DNA of 64,000 nucleotides from Actinomucor elegans (Eukaryota > Mucoromycota > Mucoromycetes > Mucorales > Mucoraceae), in the NCBI GenBank assembly GCA_026027325.1, contig JAMSLZ010000001.1:1116001-1180000 (forward strand), in the 5' to 3' direction. Shown piece by piece: positions 48,501 through 56,519 of the stretch; the first letter of the stretch is position 1, and the number at the start of each line of letters is the position of its first letter. The notes beneath the pieces were generated by a model. That model searched no databases. It worked only from the letters and a program-made list of their open reading frames with translations, and was not told the DNA's origin. The position numbers and the translations under genes are program-made.

Positions 48501-48983
48501 TGGAAGGTGAATAACTGATTCTGGTACAGTACACCACGTTGTAATAGGTATTTTCTCGTTTGCTGTGATGCTTTGCTGCAATTTTCGCATAAAATGTTCA
48601 TGCTCACTTTTGGATCCGTAAGGCGAATTGTTGGGCTCAAGGTTTTCCTCTAACACTGGATCTGCTTTACGTGGACCACTTGGTGTATCCCATGACGTAG
48701 CTAGTCCTGTTAAACCTAATCCTACTTTTCCCATTAGATCCGTTCCGATGATGACATCTGAAAGTTCTCGATTGAGGTCCATTATCTCAAAGTCATGTAT
48801 GGTCTTGATACCGTTATGACAAAAATTTACTTTATTAACAGTTCCTATGCGCGGTACTTCTACCTTGCTAGCAGCTAGCTGGATAGAACCATTACCTCTC
48901 GGAGAAGTAATAGGTAAAGAAAGTAAGGAAACTAGCTTTGGTGACAGGATGCTTTTATTAGCCCCTGAATCCACCGTAGCCAT
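45594..48983 (-). CDS. pol: Pol polyprotein of Ty3/Gypsy chromovirus
   Basis: An intact frame of 1129 residues from ATG 48983. It opens with the aspartic protease (VDSGA, residues 4-8). Reverse transcriptase follows with YCFVSCPFGLK and the catalytic FVDDV (~325-329), then RNase H (YVATDASAYSIGG, ~470-485). The integrase has its HHCC zinc region (HLFGHFGANAM to CEQCLQ) and the DDE core in WAIDLGTL, LQSDNGTEF and NPRANGVAEKW. A C-terminal chromodomain (VRWKGYPDPNEDTWEQ) follows. Chromodomains steer integration to marked chromatin in chromoviruses. Pol is in the same frame as gag, separated by one TAA and four codons, so expression may need stop readthrough or re-initiation. All catalytic residues are present. 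Confidence 0.95.
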   Translation of the reverse strand: MATVDSGANKSILSPKLVSLLSLPITSPRGNGSIQLAASKVEVPRIGTVNKVNFCHNGIKTIHDFEIMDLNRELSDVIIGTDLMGKVGLGLTGLATSWDTPSGPRKADPVLEENLEPNNSPYGSKSEHEHFMRKLQQSITANEKIPITTWCTVPESVIHLPTEKGKTAYRRQYPIPEKLKAVLQDQIQQWLQEGVIKVAPVNTDFNNPITCATKKDLDGNYTGIRVCLDPRALNLLLPDDRFPIPLVKDVFRSMGKSKVFTTLDLRQAFHRFKLAEEDQHKTSFTVNDGQQYCFVSCPFGLKSISSCFQRVMNKIFAGCGYVTVFVDDVLVHSDNIHDHAKHVQDCINRLTAVNLILNVKKCHFAQKSVYLLGFSLSADGVSLDQRKVTNAYDWPAPTTGKHIMRFLGFANYFRDHLPKFSDMTHRLDKLRNEGDITHLWTAQLQQDFEDIKTALSSAPVLSIPQMDHPFYVATDASAYSIGGVVYQVINNTYKYIGFAARSLSTSEKNYSCTKRELLGVVFMLRRFHQYLWGNPFTLITDHKALCYLQTQTIANPMMVGWLDIICDYTYDVVHLPGILNVIPDALSRLFGEEHVPTYNKAIPDTIKTSTHPTLRLEGGNGGKASKINISNKPKAYLEAINAISQVKEYMTPPKDQRQKILLDTHLFGHFGANAMVTKIHNDGIHWTNIKEEALEMVKQCEQCLQFNLGNKAFRPLTSIMADAPGDHWAIDLGTLSVTSSEGSNYIMIMVDIFSRFCIARAIPDKTAVTVAKEVIKVFCDFGFPKVLQSDNGTEFVNQVLQHVVNHCGIDHRLTLPYNPRANGVAEKWVGTIKRTLIKQLDDNKTDWEKYLPAVQLAVNCKYASIHGSRPFSIMFAREPNDFKDYSKVEIAKAKPGAEKSNAILRRINDMSKIIVPVIKDRSITTQLAQQKTFNAKNNIMDTDYPVGTLVMLSNVIKGSATDPTYTGPFTVHSITKRHNYILRDRMDNISNSYPIHRLKLAGGESTPVTKDASDIYEVQSVINHKVDPTNANKYIYRVRWKGYPDPNEDTWEQVQHFSSLKPIQDYWTRRNSNCADPEINKANVQRKRRNPSTDKVDRKHIQSSSTGMRKSKRVRRSKVIIASLHRAKL

Positions 48984-48995
48984 GGTCCTTACATT

Positions 48996-51086
48996 TTATT
49001 CTTCCGATAACTTTCGCAAATCCTCTTCATCCAGTTCCTCCAAATGACTATTATCTGGGGCAAGATTACTAAGATCATTATTGATAGGTTTGTCTGTCAC
49101 GACTTCCTCCATATCAATATCAGCTTCGTGTTGGTGGTGTGCTCTCACGTTAGCTGCTGCGATATCATGAAATTGCGTTTCATTATTGCCATCTTGACCA
49201 GGCTCCACTTGAGGTACTAATTTATCCATCGAAGCTGTCGGCATGGCCCGCTTTAACGAAGGAATTGACATAGCAGACCTCGTGTGTAGAGTCGATTGCT
49301 GGTTTATATTTGCGTTCTGTTCCTCGGCTTTACGCTTTCGCTCCTTTTCATCCTGTTGTTGAACCGCTGTTGCATAATTTTCAGCTCGGATACCAAAGAT
49401 GCGTACCTCCCGTGTTGTATTCAACAAGTTTTCATGCTTGCCGCGCTGGTTGGAGGGTCTCTTTTCTGATGCACGGTTGTTACATCGTCGATCAATATCC
49501 TGCTGAGGTAACAAAGCTTGACTAGCGTTGCGCTTGATGGCCGAAGAAGGTCCTGCCATTTCATTACTGCATCCTTGCATTGGGTCGTGAATTGTAATAC
49601 CCGCTACGGTGGGAAGACTTCTGCTTTTGTTGGCGTGTAGTTTATCGCAACTGGCATTATGACCCTTGAAGTATGGCACACCGCATTTATACTTGCACAA
49701 TTTTGGTGATTTGTCTGGATTCAACTCGCATTCCTCTGACTTGTGCATTACATCTCGTTGATGAAATTTGCAGTAGTAATATCCGGCTGGTCTTTCTGCC
49801 ATTGCCGCTTTCTCACCGGTGGGGTTAGGTTTTCTCCTTCTTCCAATGAAGCTGTCGGCATGGCCCGCATTGACAAAGGAAGATTCATGGGAGTTACCTT
49901 GACCTGAGTTTATCGTGCTTGGCACGTTGTGCTCGGCCTTCTGACCCTCACTGCGGTTCATAGCTACTCTGGCAAAATTACCCCGCCCTTGGATGATCAA
50001 ACCCTGGTTGAAAATGTTGCCGTTCGTTGGTCTCATCATAGTGTTGATATATCCAAGCTCTCTGGCAAAATCAGGTGTGTAGGGAGGAGCCATATCGTTG
50101 CTACCCACATTGCTACCGTGAGGGTTCAAACCTGCTACAAGAATGCAATTCTTAGCCTGGATCACTGCATCGTTGATGTCTCGCAAGAGGTCTGGTCTAC
50201 TTCTACTATGGCCGATAGATGCTGTCTCCGTGCCATCTACGTCCATTGGATCTCCATTAGCGATTCGCTTATTCATCAGTTGCTGATAGATGTCCTGTTG
50301 CAATGGGGCAGGTAGGCTTTCCACAAACAAGTGCCCCATCACGTAGTTGTCACTTAATCCCGTAGAGAGACTGGCCTCCTCGAATGCTTCCCTGAACCTT
50401 ACAGTGTACTCTTCAATCGTTTCTGAGATAGGCATCATTCTCATGTTCACCAATTCCAAGAACTTATGGAGATCCTTGCAGATGTGAGGTGAAGGTGCGA
50501 ATCTTTGCTCAAAGGCTTCTTGAAATTGCTTCCACGATGTTGATCTTCCTTCATGACCCTTGAAAGTCTCTTGAAACCAAATCTTTTGTTCAAGTGTGAG
50601 GGCTTCCGTCACTAGCAAAGGATAGAACAAATCCAGATGTTCTTGATTATGTCCGAGTATTTCCAGTAAGGTCATTTGCAACGCTTTGAGTGCTTTTTCG
50701 GCTGATGCAAATTCAGCATCCATTCTTGTTGCTGTTTTCCAGACAAGTTGTTTTAAGTTATTGCCTTGAATTTTTACATGTCCATGCATCATTTGAAGCT
50801 TTTCGCGTAAAGTTAAGGTTGCTGGGCCCTTTGCCTTAGCGATAGATGCATTAATGTTAGCGAGGATTTGCTCCATTTTTCTTTCATATTCGGTAGCTTT
50901 TTCCTCGTAATTCATAGCTTCCGCCATTTTAGCTTCGTCTTCAGCTTCATTGTTCATTTGCTCAAGTACATTGCTGCATTTGGCCATGTTTTGCATTTTA
51001 AATATGTGGCATCTGCGAGCCAGGTCGAAATTGACGCGATGTTCCTCAGGAACTGACGCGATATCGTTGTTAATGTTAATTTGCAT
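48996..51086 (-). CDS. gag: Gag protein of Ty3/Gypsy chromovirus
   Basis: An intact 696-residue frame starting 49 bp inside the 5' LTR. The first ~120 residues are coiled-coil and charged. Residues ~150-290 carry the retrotransposon gag fold (WFQETFKGHEGRSTSWKQF, then ETIEEYTVRFREAFEEA). A Cys/His-rich stretch (YYYCKFHQRD, CKYKCGVPYFKGHNASC) resembles the nucleic-acid binding region of related fungal gags rather than a classical CCHC knuckle. The C-terminal region is Asp/Glu-rich. The protein would build the virus-like particle. It ends in TAA at 48998-48996, in frame with pol. Confidence 0.92.
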   Translation of the reverse strand: MQININNDIASVPEEHRVNFDLARRCHIFKMQNMAKCSNVLEQMNNEAEDEAKMAEAMNYEEKATEYERKMEQILANINASIAKAKGPATLTLREKLQMMHGHVKIQGNNLKQLVWKTATRMDAEFASAEKALKALQMTLLEILGHNQEHLDLFYPLLVTEALTLEQKIWFQETFKGHEGRSTSWKQFQEAFEQRFAPSPHICKDLHKFLELVNMRMMPISETIEEYTVRFREAFEEASLSTGLSDNYVMGHLFVESLPAPLQQDIYQQLMNKRIANGDPMDVDGTETASIGHSRSRPDLLRDINDAVIQAKNCILVAGLNPHGSNVGSNDMAPPYTPDFARELGYINTMMRPTNGNIFNQGLIIQGRGNFARVAMNRSEGQKAEHNVPSTINSGQGNSHESSFVNAGHADSFIGRRRKPNPTGEKAAMAERPAGYYYCKFHQRDVMHKSEECELNPDKSPKLCKYKCGVPYFKGHNASCDKLHANKSRSLPTVAGITIHDPMQGCSNEMAGPSSAIKRNASQALLPQQDIDRRCNNRASEKRPSNQRGKHENLLNTTREVRIFGIRAENYATAVQQQDEKERKRKAEEQNANINQQSTLHTRSAMSIPSLKRAMPTASMDKLVPQVEPGQDGNNETQFHDIAAANVRAHHQHEADIDMEEVVTDKPINNDLSNLAPDNSHLEELDEEDLRKLSEE

Positions 51087-51103
51087 GTTGATTTTGTTGT
51101 TAA

Positions 51104-51114
51104 AATAAATCTCT
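51104..51114 (-). promoter_or_regulatory. Candidate self-priming primer binding site
   Basis: These 11 nt are exactly complementary to 51204-51214 inside the 5' LTR. The latter site lies ~30 nt downstream of a TATTAATA box on the minus strand, where transcription would begin. This mimics the Tf1/sushi self-priming mechanism, although the site is ~21 nt from the LTR edge. No tRNA-complementary site was recognised. Confidence 0.4.
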
Positions 51115-51135
51115 GACTGAATTCGTTAAAAAAAA

Positions 51136-51351
51136 TGAGATGTTTCCTGAGATGTTCGTAATTAGTTAGGTACGTGTTTAATTAACGAGACAGAAAACAA
51201 GAGAGAGATTTATTCTACCACTGCCCGCCTTCTGTTATTAATAGGCTGGGTGGTGGTTACATATAGTAAATATAACTAGTCACGATTACACAAGTTAACT
51301 ATTCAGGCCACTTCTATTACTATTCTATGTAAAGTAGTTATGTCCACTACA
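51136..51351 (-). repeat. 5' LTR of the chromovirus
   Basis: A 216-bp direct repeat of 45076-45291, followed by the CACTC duplication. Confidence 0.93.
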
Positions 51352-51730
51352 CACTCGCTTTTTATTTAATTTTTACCGCAAGAATTATTGCATCGTGAAT
51401 GAATAATTCCACAGAAGAACTCAAGGATTTAAAGAGCCAGTTTGAAATTGAAGAAAGAGTCGTATCGTTATTAAAGTTGGAAATAGACATAAAGTACTTT
51501 ACTGAGAAACTAAGAAGAACAAAAACAGGCCAGTTTACAACAGAAGAAAGACTCACATCAACCAAGAAAAGACAAGAATATTGGAATTAATTAGCTAATT
51601 CCTTTGCAACAAAATATTTTGGAAAAGACAACATAAACATTGAAAACAACAACATGCCCCGTAATCAAGATTAAGGTATGCCAGCTGCTGGTACTTCCAA
51701 CAGCGACATATTAAAGCTTGCAGAAATCTT
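51352..51730. other. Flank of the Gypsy insertion with a short hypothetical frame
   Basis: The frame 51399-51590 (+) would encode 63 residues, mostly charged and helical (EELKDLKSQFEIEERVVSLL). It might be the remnant of a gag N-terminus or a chance frame. Confidence that it is a gene is low. Confidence 0.25.
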
Positions 51731-52095
51731 TGTTATATCGAATATAATAAAGACCGTAAAAATAACCAGACTGATAAAACGAATTGATTTATTAAAGCAT
51801 TAAAATGATGAGCTATTTATACAAAATTGAAGTTCGGATTTAACTTGATATTATAGACGATTGAGTTAGTCAAAGACTGCGCTCATGGAGTTAACAAGGA
51901 TTTATAGTAATCCATTCTAGTACGACTTATGTTCGGTGATAGATAGTTTATGAAGGTTAGTTGCACTAAGCATTGATTTCCATATATATATCTCTTAACC
52001 GACGTTACAAAGCTGTCAAAGCACAAGCTGAGTATAAACATTGTCGAACATTGACCTGATTGGTGATGGACACTGAACAAGTCATGTTTACAACA
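51731..52095 (-). repeat. R2-family solo LTR, inverted relative to 43667
   Basis: A 365-bp copy running from GATATAACA (51731 side) to TGTTGTAAACATGAC (52095 side) on the minus strand. Its flanks ATCTT and ATATA do not form a duplication. Confidence 0.75.
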
Positions 52096-52189
52096 ATATA
52101 TATGCAGAATGTGTTATATGTGGATTTCACCACAATTCTGAATAAAAATAAACAATCAATTGGTTCTGAAGCTACCAAATGTCGTGTGC

Positions 52190-52588
52190 AGAGTTATATA
52201 TTTTTAAAGTAGATTGAAATAAGTTTATACAAAAGATTATGAGAAACGTTTCCATTTATATTTAATATATAACATATATTACTAAACTTTTATTATTCTA
52301 AGAAAATCTTATCTTCAAATGTTTTCTTAAATTTAAATAATATAATATAATAAAAAATATAAATAAGTTGTAAGTTTTAACTTACTACGTGCCTTTAATT
52401 TAATTTTTTAAAAAAAAATTATCGCATAACAGGTTTTCGATCTGATGCGAAATTGTAAAAAAAAAAAAATTATAATAATAATAAAATATTAGATCGTTTC
52501 TCTATATATGGGATAAAAGACATCCTTTTATCCCATATATAATCTTTTGTATAAACTTATTTTAACTACTTTAAAAATATATAACTCT
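52190..52588. repeat. MITE-like inverted repeat with inner hairpin
   Basis: Arms of about 50 bp (52190-52240 and 52539-52588) pair in inverted orientation, starting AGAGTTATATATTTTTAAAG and running toward TTTATACAAAAGATTAT. The right arm is broken by a perfect 17-bp-arm hairpin (52503-52519 with 52525-52541) containing GGGATAAAAG. A third diverged arm lies near 52680-52760. The interior is AT-rich and non-coding. Confidence 0.65.
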
Positions 52589-52806
52589 GTGTCAGGTACA
52601 CACGGTCTTGATGTGTAACCTTTTTAATTAGTATAAATATCAATTGCATCTTAGAATAATAAAGAGCATCTTTTATCTCATATATAATCTATTGTACACG
52701 TTTATTGGAATCGACTATAAAACATATATCTCGGCACACGACATCTGCACACGACAACCTGACAATATAGCTCCGCACACGACATTAGTGCAAAACAAAA
52801 AGCATT

Positions 52807-52877
52807 TCCCTGACGGGGAATTGAACCCCGGCCGCGTCGGTGAGAGCGACGAATCCTAGCCACTAGACCATCAAGGA
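52807..52877 (-). tRNA. tRNA-Glu (CTC)
   Basis: A 71-nt tRNA on the minus strand without intron. The acceptor stem TCCTTGA/TCAGGGA pairs fully (one T-G). The anticodon arm CGTCG-CTCTCAC-CGACG puts CTC at 34-36, and the T arm is CCGGGGTTCAATTCCCCG. A T-rich terminator follows in sense (TTTTTGTTTT, 52795-52804). The gene looks functional. An R3 LTR sits 107 bp upstream. Confidence 0.93.
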
Positions 52878-52983
52878 ACTGTTGTATTGATACGTAGCGT
52901 GGTGTATGATCCCCACTCTAAACTAAAAGAACCCACTGCAAATAAAACCTCCTTTTACGGCCGTAACAGCATGGTAATAGTCC

Positions 52984-53485
52984 TGTTGTGTACGTGGATA
53001 GAAAGAGGATTATAATAGAAGAACAGAAGAATAATATCAAAACTGTGGTAAGTCTTTTTATTTCCAAAATTAAAATTTCGAATGATCTTTTTCTAATCAG
53101 CTAAGAGCTCGTCCTTTTATACTTTTCAGCTTGCTGCGGTTGACTAATGATATTATGGGTATACGTAAGCTAGTAGCTTGTTGACTGCGCGGCTCATAGT
53201 GACTTGCTGGTATTCCAAGATGATGATGATGGCCGACATACTGCGGTACCATATCGGACTGTAAATAAAGGTAAGCATTTTATCTCGGCATAACACTCGA
53301 TTAGGAATTTGTCTTTTACTGCTATTTCTTGTTTTATAATAAAGCGTAATAATTACACAGTTGTTCATATTCTGGATTCGGGTAATAATGAGTTACATCT
53401 TCAAGCTATTCATAAAGGTGGGCATATGGCTACCAAAGCCTATACAACCTCTTCCTTACTGATATAATCATGAGCGTTTACAACA
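52984..53485 (-). repeat. R3-family solo LTR with TSD AGTCC
   Basis: This 502-bp LTR is antisense to the 44201 copy. The duplication AGTCC is exact at 52979-52983 and 53486-53490. Confidence 0.88.
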
Positions 53486-53580
53486 AGTCCGACTGTTACG
53501 GCTGTAACACTCCAACTATTACCACATAAAGGCCAATACTAGGGTTTTTTCACTTTTTATGATATAATCGTAATAAGCAT

Positions 53581-54086
53581 TGTTGTAAAGGTGGTAGATA
53601 AAGATTTTGGAAGATAGAAATACTTTTAAAACTGTGGATAGTTTTTTATTAGAGATCAAGAATTGATTAACTGGTCAAAAGGTGATAAAACGCATCTCTT
53701 ATATACTTTTTCTCGGTCGGTACTTGATTCTAAATTCATATTACGATTTGCCAGGAACAAGGTTGGACTGCGTATAAAGAAGACCAGAGATAATAACCAA
53801 ATGAGCGGACCAAGATTAGCGGCGAGGAGTGTCGGGATCAATATATCCAAAGGTAATAGTATTGAATGTAATATTTGGTGTGAGAGATAGTATTTATCAA
53901 TTAGCGTCTACTTGCTCAGAGTGATATATAAATAAAGATATTTTAACATAATCAAATACAGTCATTTACATTCTGGTTCTTGGTAATAATGCTTTATACA
54001 CTTCTGCAGCTATATATAAGGATATCTATACGATTTTCTATCTGTACAGTATTCTCTTATTAATATAATTATGAGCGTTTACAACA
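53581..54086 (-). repeat. R1-family solo LTR with TSD AGCAT
   Basis: A 506-bp LTR running TGTTGTAAAGG to GTTTACAACA on the plus strand. Flanking AGCAT duplications are at 53576-53580 and 54087-54091. It is nearly identical to 62278-62783. Confidence 0.88.
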
Positions 54087-54178
54087 AGCATAATTTTTTA
54101 TTGCGGTTACCATTTTTTTTAAGTTTGTATCTATAATGGTTGTGGAGATATTGAAGAAAATATCTATTTTCATATTTA

Positions 54179-54209
54179 CAGTGACTCGCAAAACTGTTCA
54201 AATGTTTGA
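54179..54209 (+). repeat. Left terminal inverted repeat of composite Tc1 element
   Basis: It matches 57926-57896 inverted, 31 of 31 bp, with weaker similarity continuing inward. Confidence 0.9.
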
Positions 54210-54756
54210 TACTTTTTTAAATATCGGGTTCAAACCTGAAGTTCTTCATTATCAACGGGTGATTACCAAACGAGGTCTCAGATTTAATTTATACTAATAA
54301 TACATAATATTTTATTTTACACTTCATAGGGAAATGCTTAACATTTTTTGTTTTTAAGCTTTTAATATGACCAATAAATATATCAAAAAGTATTTAAATA
54401 ATTACTATTACTAATTTCTAAAATAATTCTTTTTTCATATTTTTATCATAAATTCTACTTTTTCCTTTATTTTCAATATTTTATTTTGTTTTTCTATTAA
54501 AACTATTTAATTTTATATATCAAGTAATAGATAATAAAAATATTAATTAAAAATATATAATAACAATAAAATTATATTTAAAATGTTTCTCATATGATGA
54601 ATATAATGAAAATTTATTAGAAATAGATATTGTGAAGGAAGAAATAAAAAACTTAGAAAATAAAAATTTAATTTAGATAATAATTATCAGCATGATATAA
54701 ATGTTAAAATTAATGGAATATATATTGAAAAATTTAATTTAGAAAATATATTTAAA

Positions 54757-55053
54757 TTATAATTTAAGTTTTTTCATGATGGGTGCGATTTCATCAAGTA
54801 TCATATTATTCTTATTATCTAATGTTTTTCTTTTTATACCTTTGTTTTTATCTTTATTATATGTCTTAAATTCATATACTTTTCTTAATCTTTTATTTGA
54901 ACCATTTTTTTTCATGTAGATTTCATAACACCCATCTTTTTGCTTTATTTTGTATTCTGCTAAATCATATTTTTTCATATCTTTTATAATTATACTTCGT
55001 TTAATATTGTATTTATATTTATCATCTACAATAATATTAAATATTTCATCCAT
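54757..55053 (-). CDS. Hypothetical 98-residue protein in AT-rich block
   Basis: A Lys/Ile/Asn-rich frame of 98 residues in the same orientation as the IS1595-type transposase, with the same extreme AT-biased codon use. Visible features are a charged beta-rich stretch (YEIYMKKNGSNKRLRKVYEF) and a basic C-terminal part. I do not recognise a family. Because composition is so AT-rich, an open frame of this length is less likely by chance than in balanced DNA (stop codons are AT-rich). It could be an accessory protein of the element. Confidence 0.4.
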   Translation of the reverse strand: MDEIFNIIVDDKYKYNIKRSIIIKDMKKYDLAEYKIKQKDGCYEIYMKKNGSNKRLRKVYEFKTYNKDKNKGIKRKTLDNKNNMILDEIAPIMKKLKL

Positions 55054-55324
55054 TTCTTTTTTATATTATTACTTTTTCAATTTTTTTTATTTTTTTATAA
55101 TAGATATATTTAATCCCACTCATAATGTAATACCCAATTGTCTCTGATCTATTACATAATCATTGTGTCTTAAATAGGCTAGTTTACTGACTTAGTCAGG
55201 TCCTTGTAATAAGAATAATGAATATCAAATATGCATTTCACATTTATAACTATCAATATATTTTCTATCATATTTTTAATAAATATAAAAATTCAATTTT
55301 TTGCATTTTTTATGTAAATTAAAA

Positions 55325-56347
55325 TTAATCCTTTAAAAACTTTTTCCATACGTTATACTCTCTATTTTTCTTACGCCATTGATATTCTTTTAAATACAAT
55401 ACTATATCTTTTTTATTTCTATTTCGTGGTATTATACTTTGCTTTAAGCCATTCCATGTGCCTTCAATTGTATTTGTATGCACACCTGTATTTGGATCTT
55501 TAAAATGCTTTGAATGATTTACAGTTAAATGTTTGTATCCTATATTTTTCAAGTTATTATACCCTTTCCATAAATCCGTATATATTGTTGTACCTTTTTT
55601 TACATATCTTTTTATAATTAAATCAATATTATCAACATTTCTTTCTTCAATGGGTAATAAAAACATTTTTTTGTTTTCATTTTTTATTTTATTTTTTAGC
55701 ATACTTCTTTCGATACCACCAATTACCCAAGCACCTTCTACCTTATGCCCCTTATTATATTTTCTTTTTGCAATTTTACTTTCATCGATTTCTACAATTT
55801 TATTTCTACCTCCAATTTTAATATTTCTGTTACCTAACAATTGTTTATTTTTCAAGTATTTTCTGAATATTTTATTGTATGATGACACTGTATTTTTGCT
55901 AATTTGCAAACTTGATGCTATAAAGGAAGAAGGTGCTTTTCCAAGAAAAAGATATAATATGTGTAATTGAGTATTTAAAGGTAAAGTTAAATTATTAAAA
56001 ATTGTTCCTTTCAATGGTGATATTGCTTTCCTACATTTATAATATCTACAAACATATAATTTTTTATTTAAGTTTAATTTAGTTTCATGTTCACATTTAT
56101 TACACTTTATATGTTTATTAACGTAATCATTACTAATTAAATATAATAGTGCTTCTTTTTCATCGTCGAATATTTTTTTTAAAGATTTATATGGTTCTAT
56201 AAACATCTGCAATTTTATTAAATCCTTTTTATTTTTAATTTTAATTTGTAAAAAAAATTCAATTTTTTCATATAACAATAAAATTTGTGGTAGTAGGAGT
56301 TTCAATATGGACCTGAGAGTTCCTTTGGGATACATCCTTATCAACAT
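55325..56347 (-). CDS. IS1595/ISXO2-type DDE transposase
   Basis: An intact 340-residue frame. A zinc-ribbon lies at ~79-104 (IKCNKCEHETKLNLN then YVCRYYKCRKAISP). The ISXO2-like catalytic domain follows: IVEIDESKIAKRKYNKGHK (first D and E), WVIGGIER, TTIYTDLWKGYNNL (second D), then VNHSKHFKDPNTGVHTNTIE and EGTWNGLKQSI, the latter supplying the usual E/N of the family. Codon use is strongly A/T biased (AAA, ATT, TTA), unlike every other protein gene in the window. This family is known from bacterial IS1595, eukaryotic Merlin elements and microsporidia. A foreign or lineage-shifted origin is inferred. I found no convincing separate inverted ends around it. Confidence 0.85.
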   Translation of the reverse strand: MLIRMYPKGTLRSILKLLLPQILLLYEKIEFFLQIKIKNKKDLIKLQMFIEPYKSLKKIFDDEKEALLYLISNDYVNKHIKCNKCEHETKLNLNKKLYVCRYYKCRKAISPLKGTIFNNLTLPLNTQLHILYLFLGKAPSSFIASSLQISKNTVSSYNKIFRKYLKNKQLLGNRNIKIGGRNKIVEIDESKIAKRKYNKGHKVEGAWVIGGIERSMLKNKIKNENKKMFLLPIEERNVDNIDLIIKRYVKKGTTIYTDLWKGYNNLKNIGYKHLTVNHSKHFKDPNTGVHTNTIEGTWNGLKQSIIPRNRNKKDIVLYLKEYQWRKKNREYNVWKKFLKD

Positions 56348-56461
56348 ACCATATAATTAATATCATTCGAAAGAGAAAAGAGTCAGGAATGTATTCAAAA
56401 AAAAATTTATTAATAAATTGCTATTTTAAGGAATCTAATCGGACACAGAAAATCAGAATAT

Positions 56462-56478
56462 CATTTGAACAGTTTTGC
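56462..56478 (-). repeat. Internal inverted copy of the Tc1 end motif
   Basis: CATTTGAACAGTTTTGC is the reverse complement of the GCAAAACTGTTCAAATG core in the left terminal repeat. Together they bracket the AT-rich block. Confidence 0.7.
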
Positions 56479-56519
56479 ACGGATATCAAATATGACAAAT
56501 ATCAGTGTTTAAACGGCAT

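Larger units (their letters stand above)
45076..51351 (-). mobile_element. Intact Ty3/Gypsy chromovirus retrotransposon
   Basis: The 6276-bp element is flanked by the 5-bp duplication CACTC (45071-45075 and 51352-51356). The two 216-bp LTRs read as identical. Gag and pol frames are uninterrupted. The layout on the minus strand is 5' LTR, gag, pol (protease, RT, RNase H, integrase, chromodomain), polypurine tract, 3' LTR. Identical LTRs and open frames suggest a very recent insertion. Confidence 0.95.

Noticed and set aside
52503..52541. Perfect hairpin as a transcription terminator or microRNA-like precursor
   Set aside because: It interrupts one arm of a foldback repeat, so a small insertion is the simpler reading.
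53663..53890. 75-residue ORF repeated at 58894 and 62360
   Set aside because: It is inside the R1 LTR, antisense to the element; conservation is explained by recent LTR copies.
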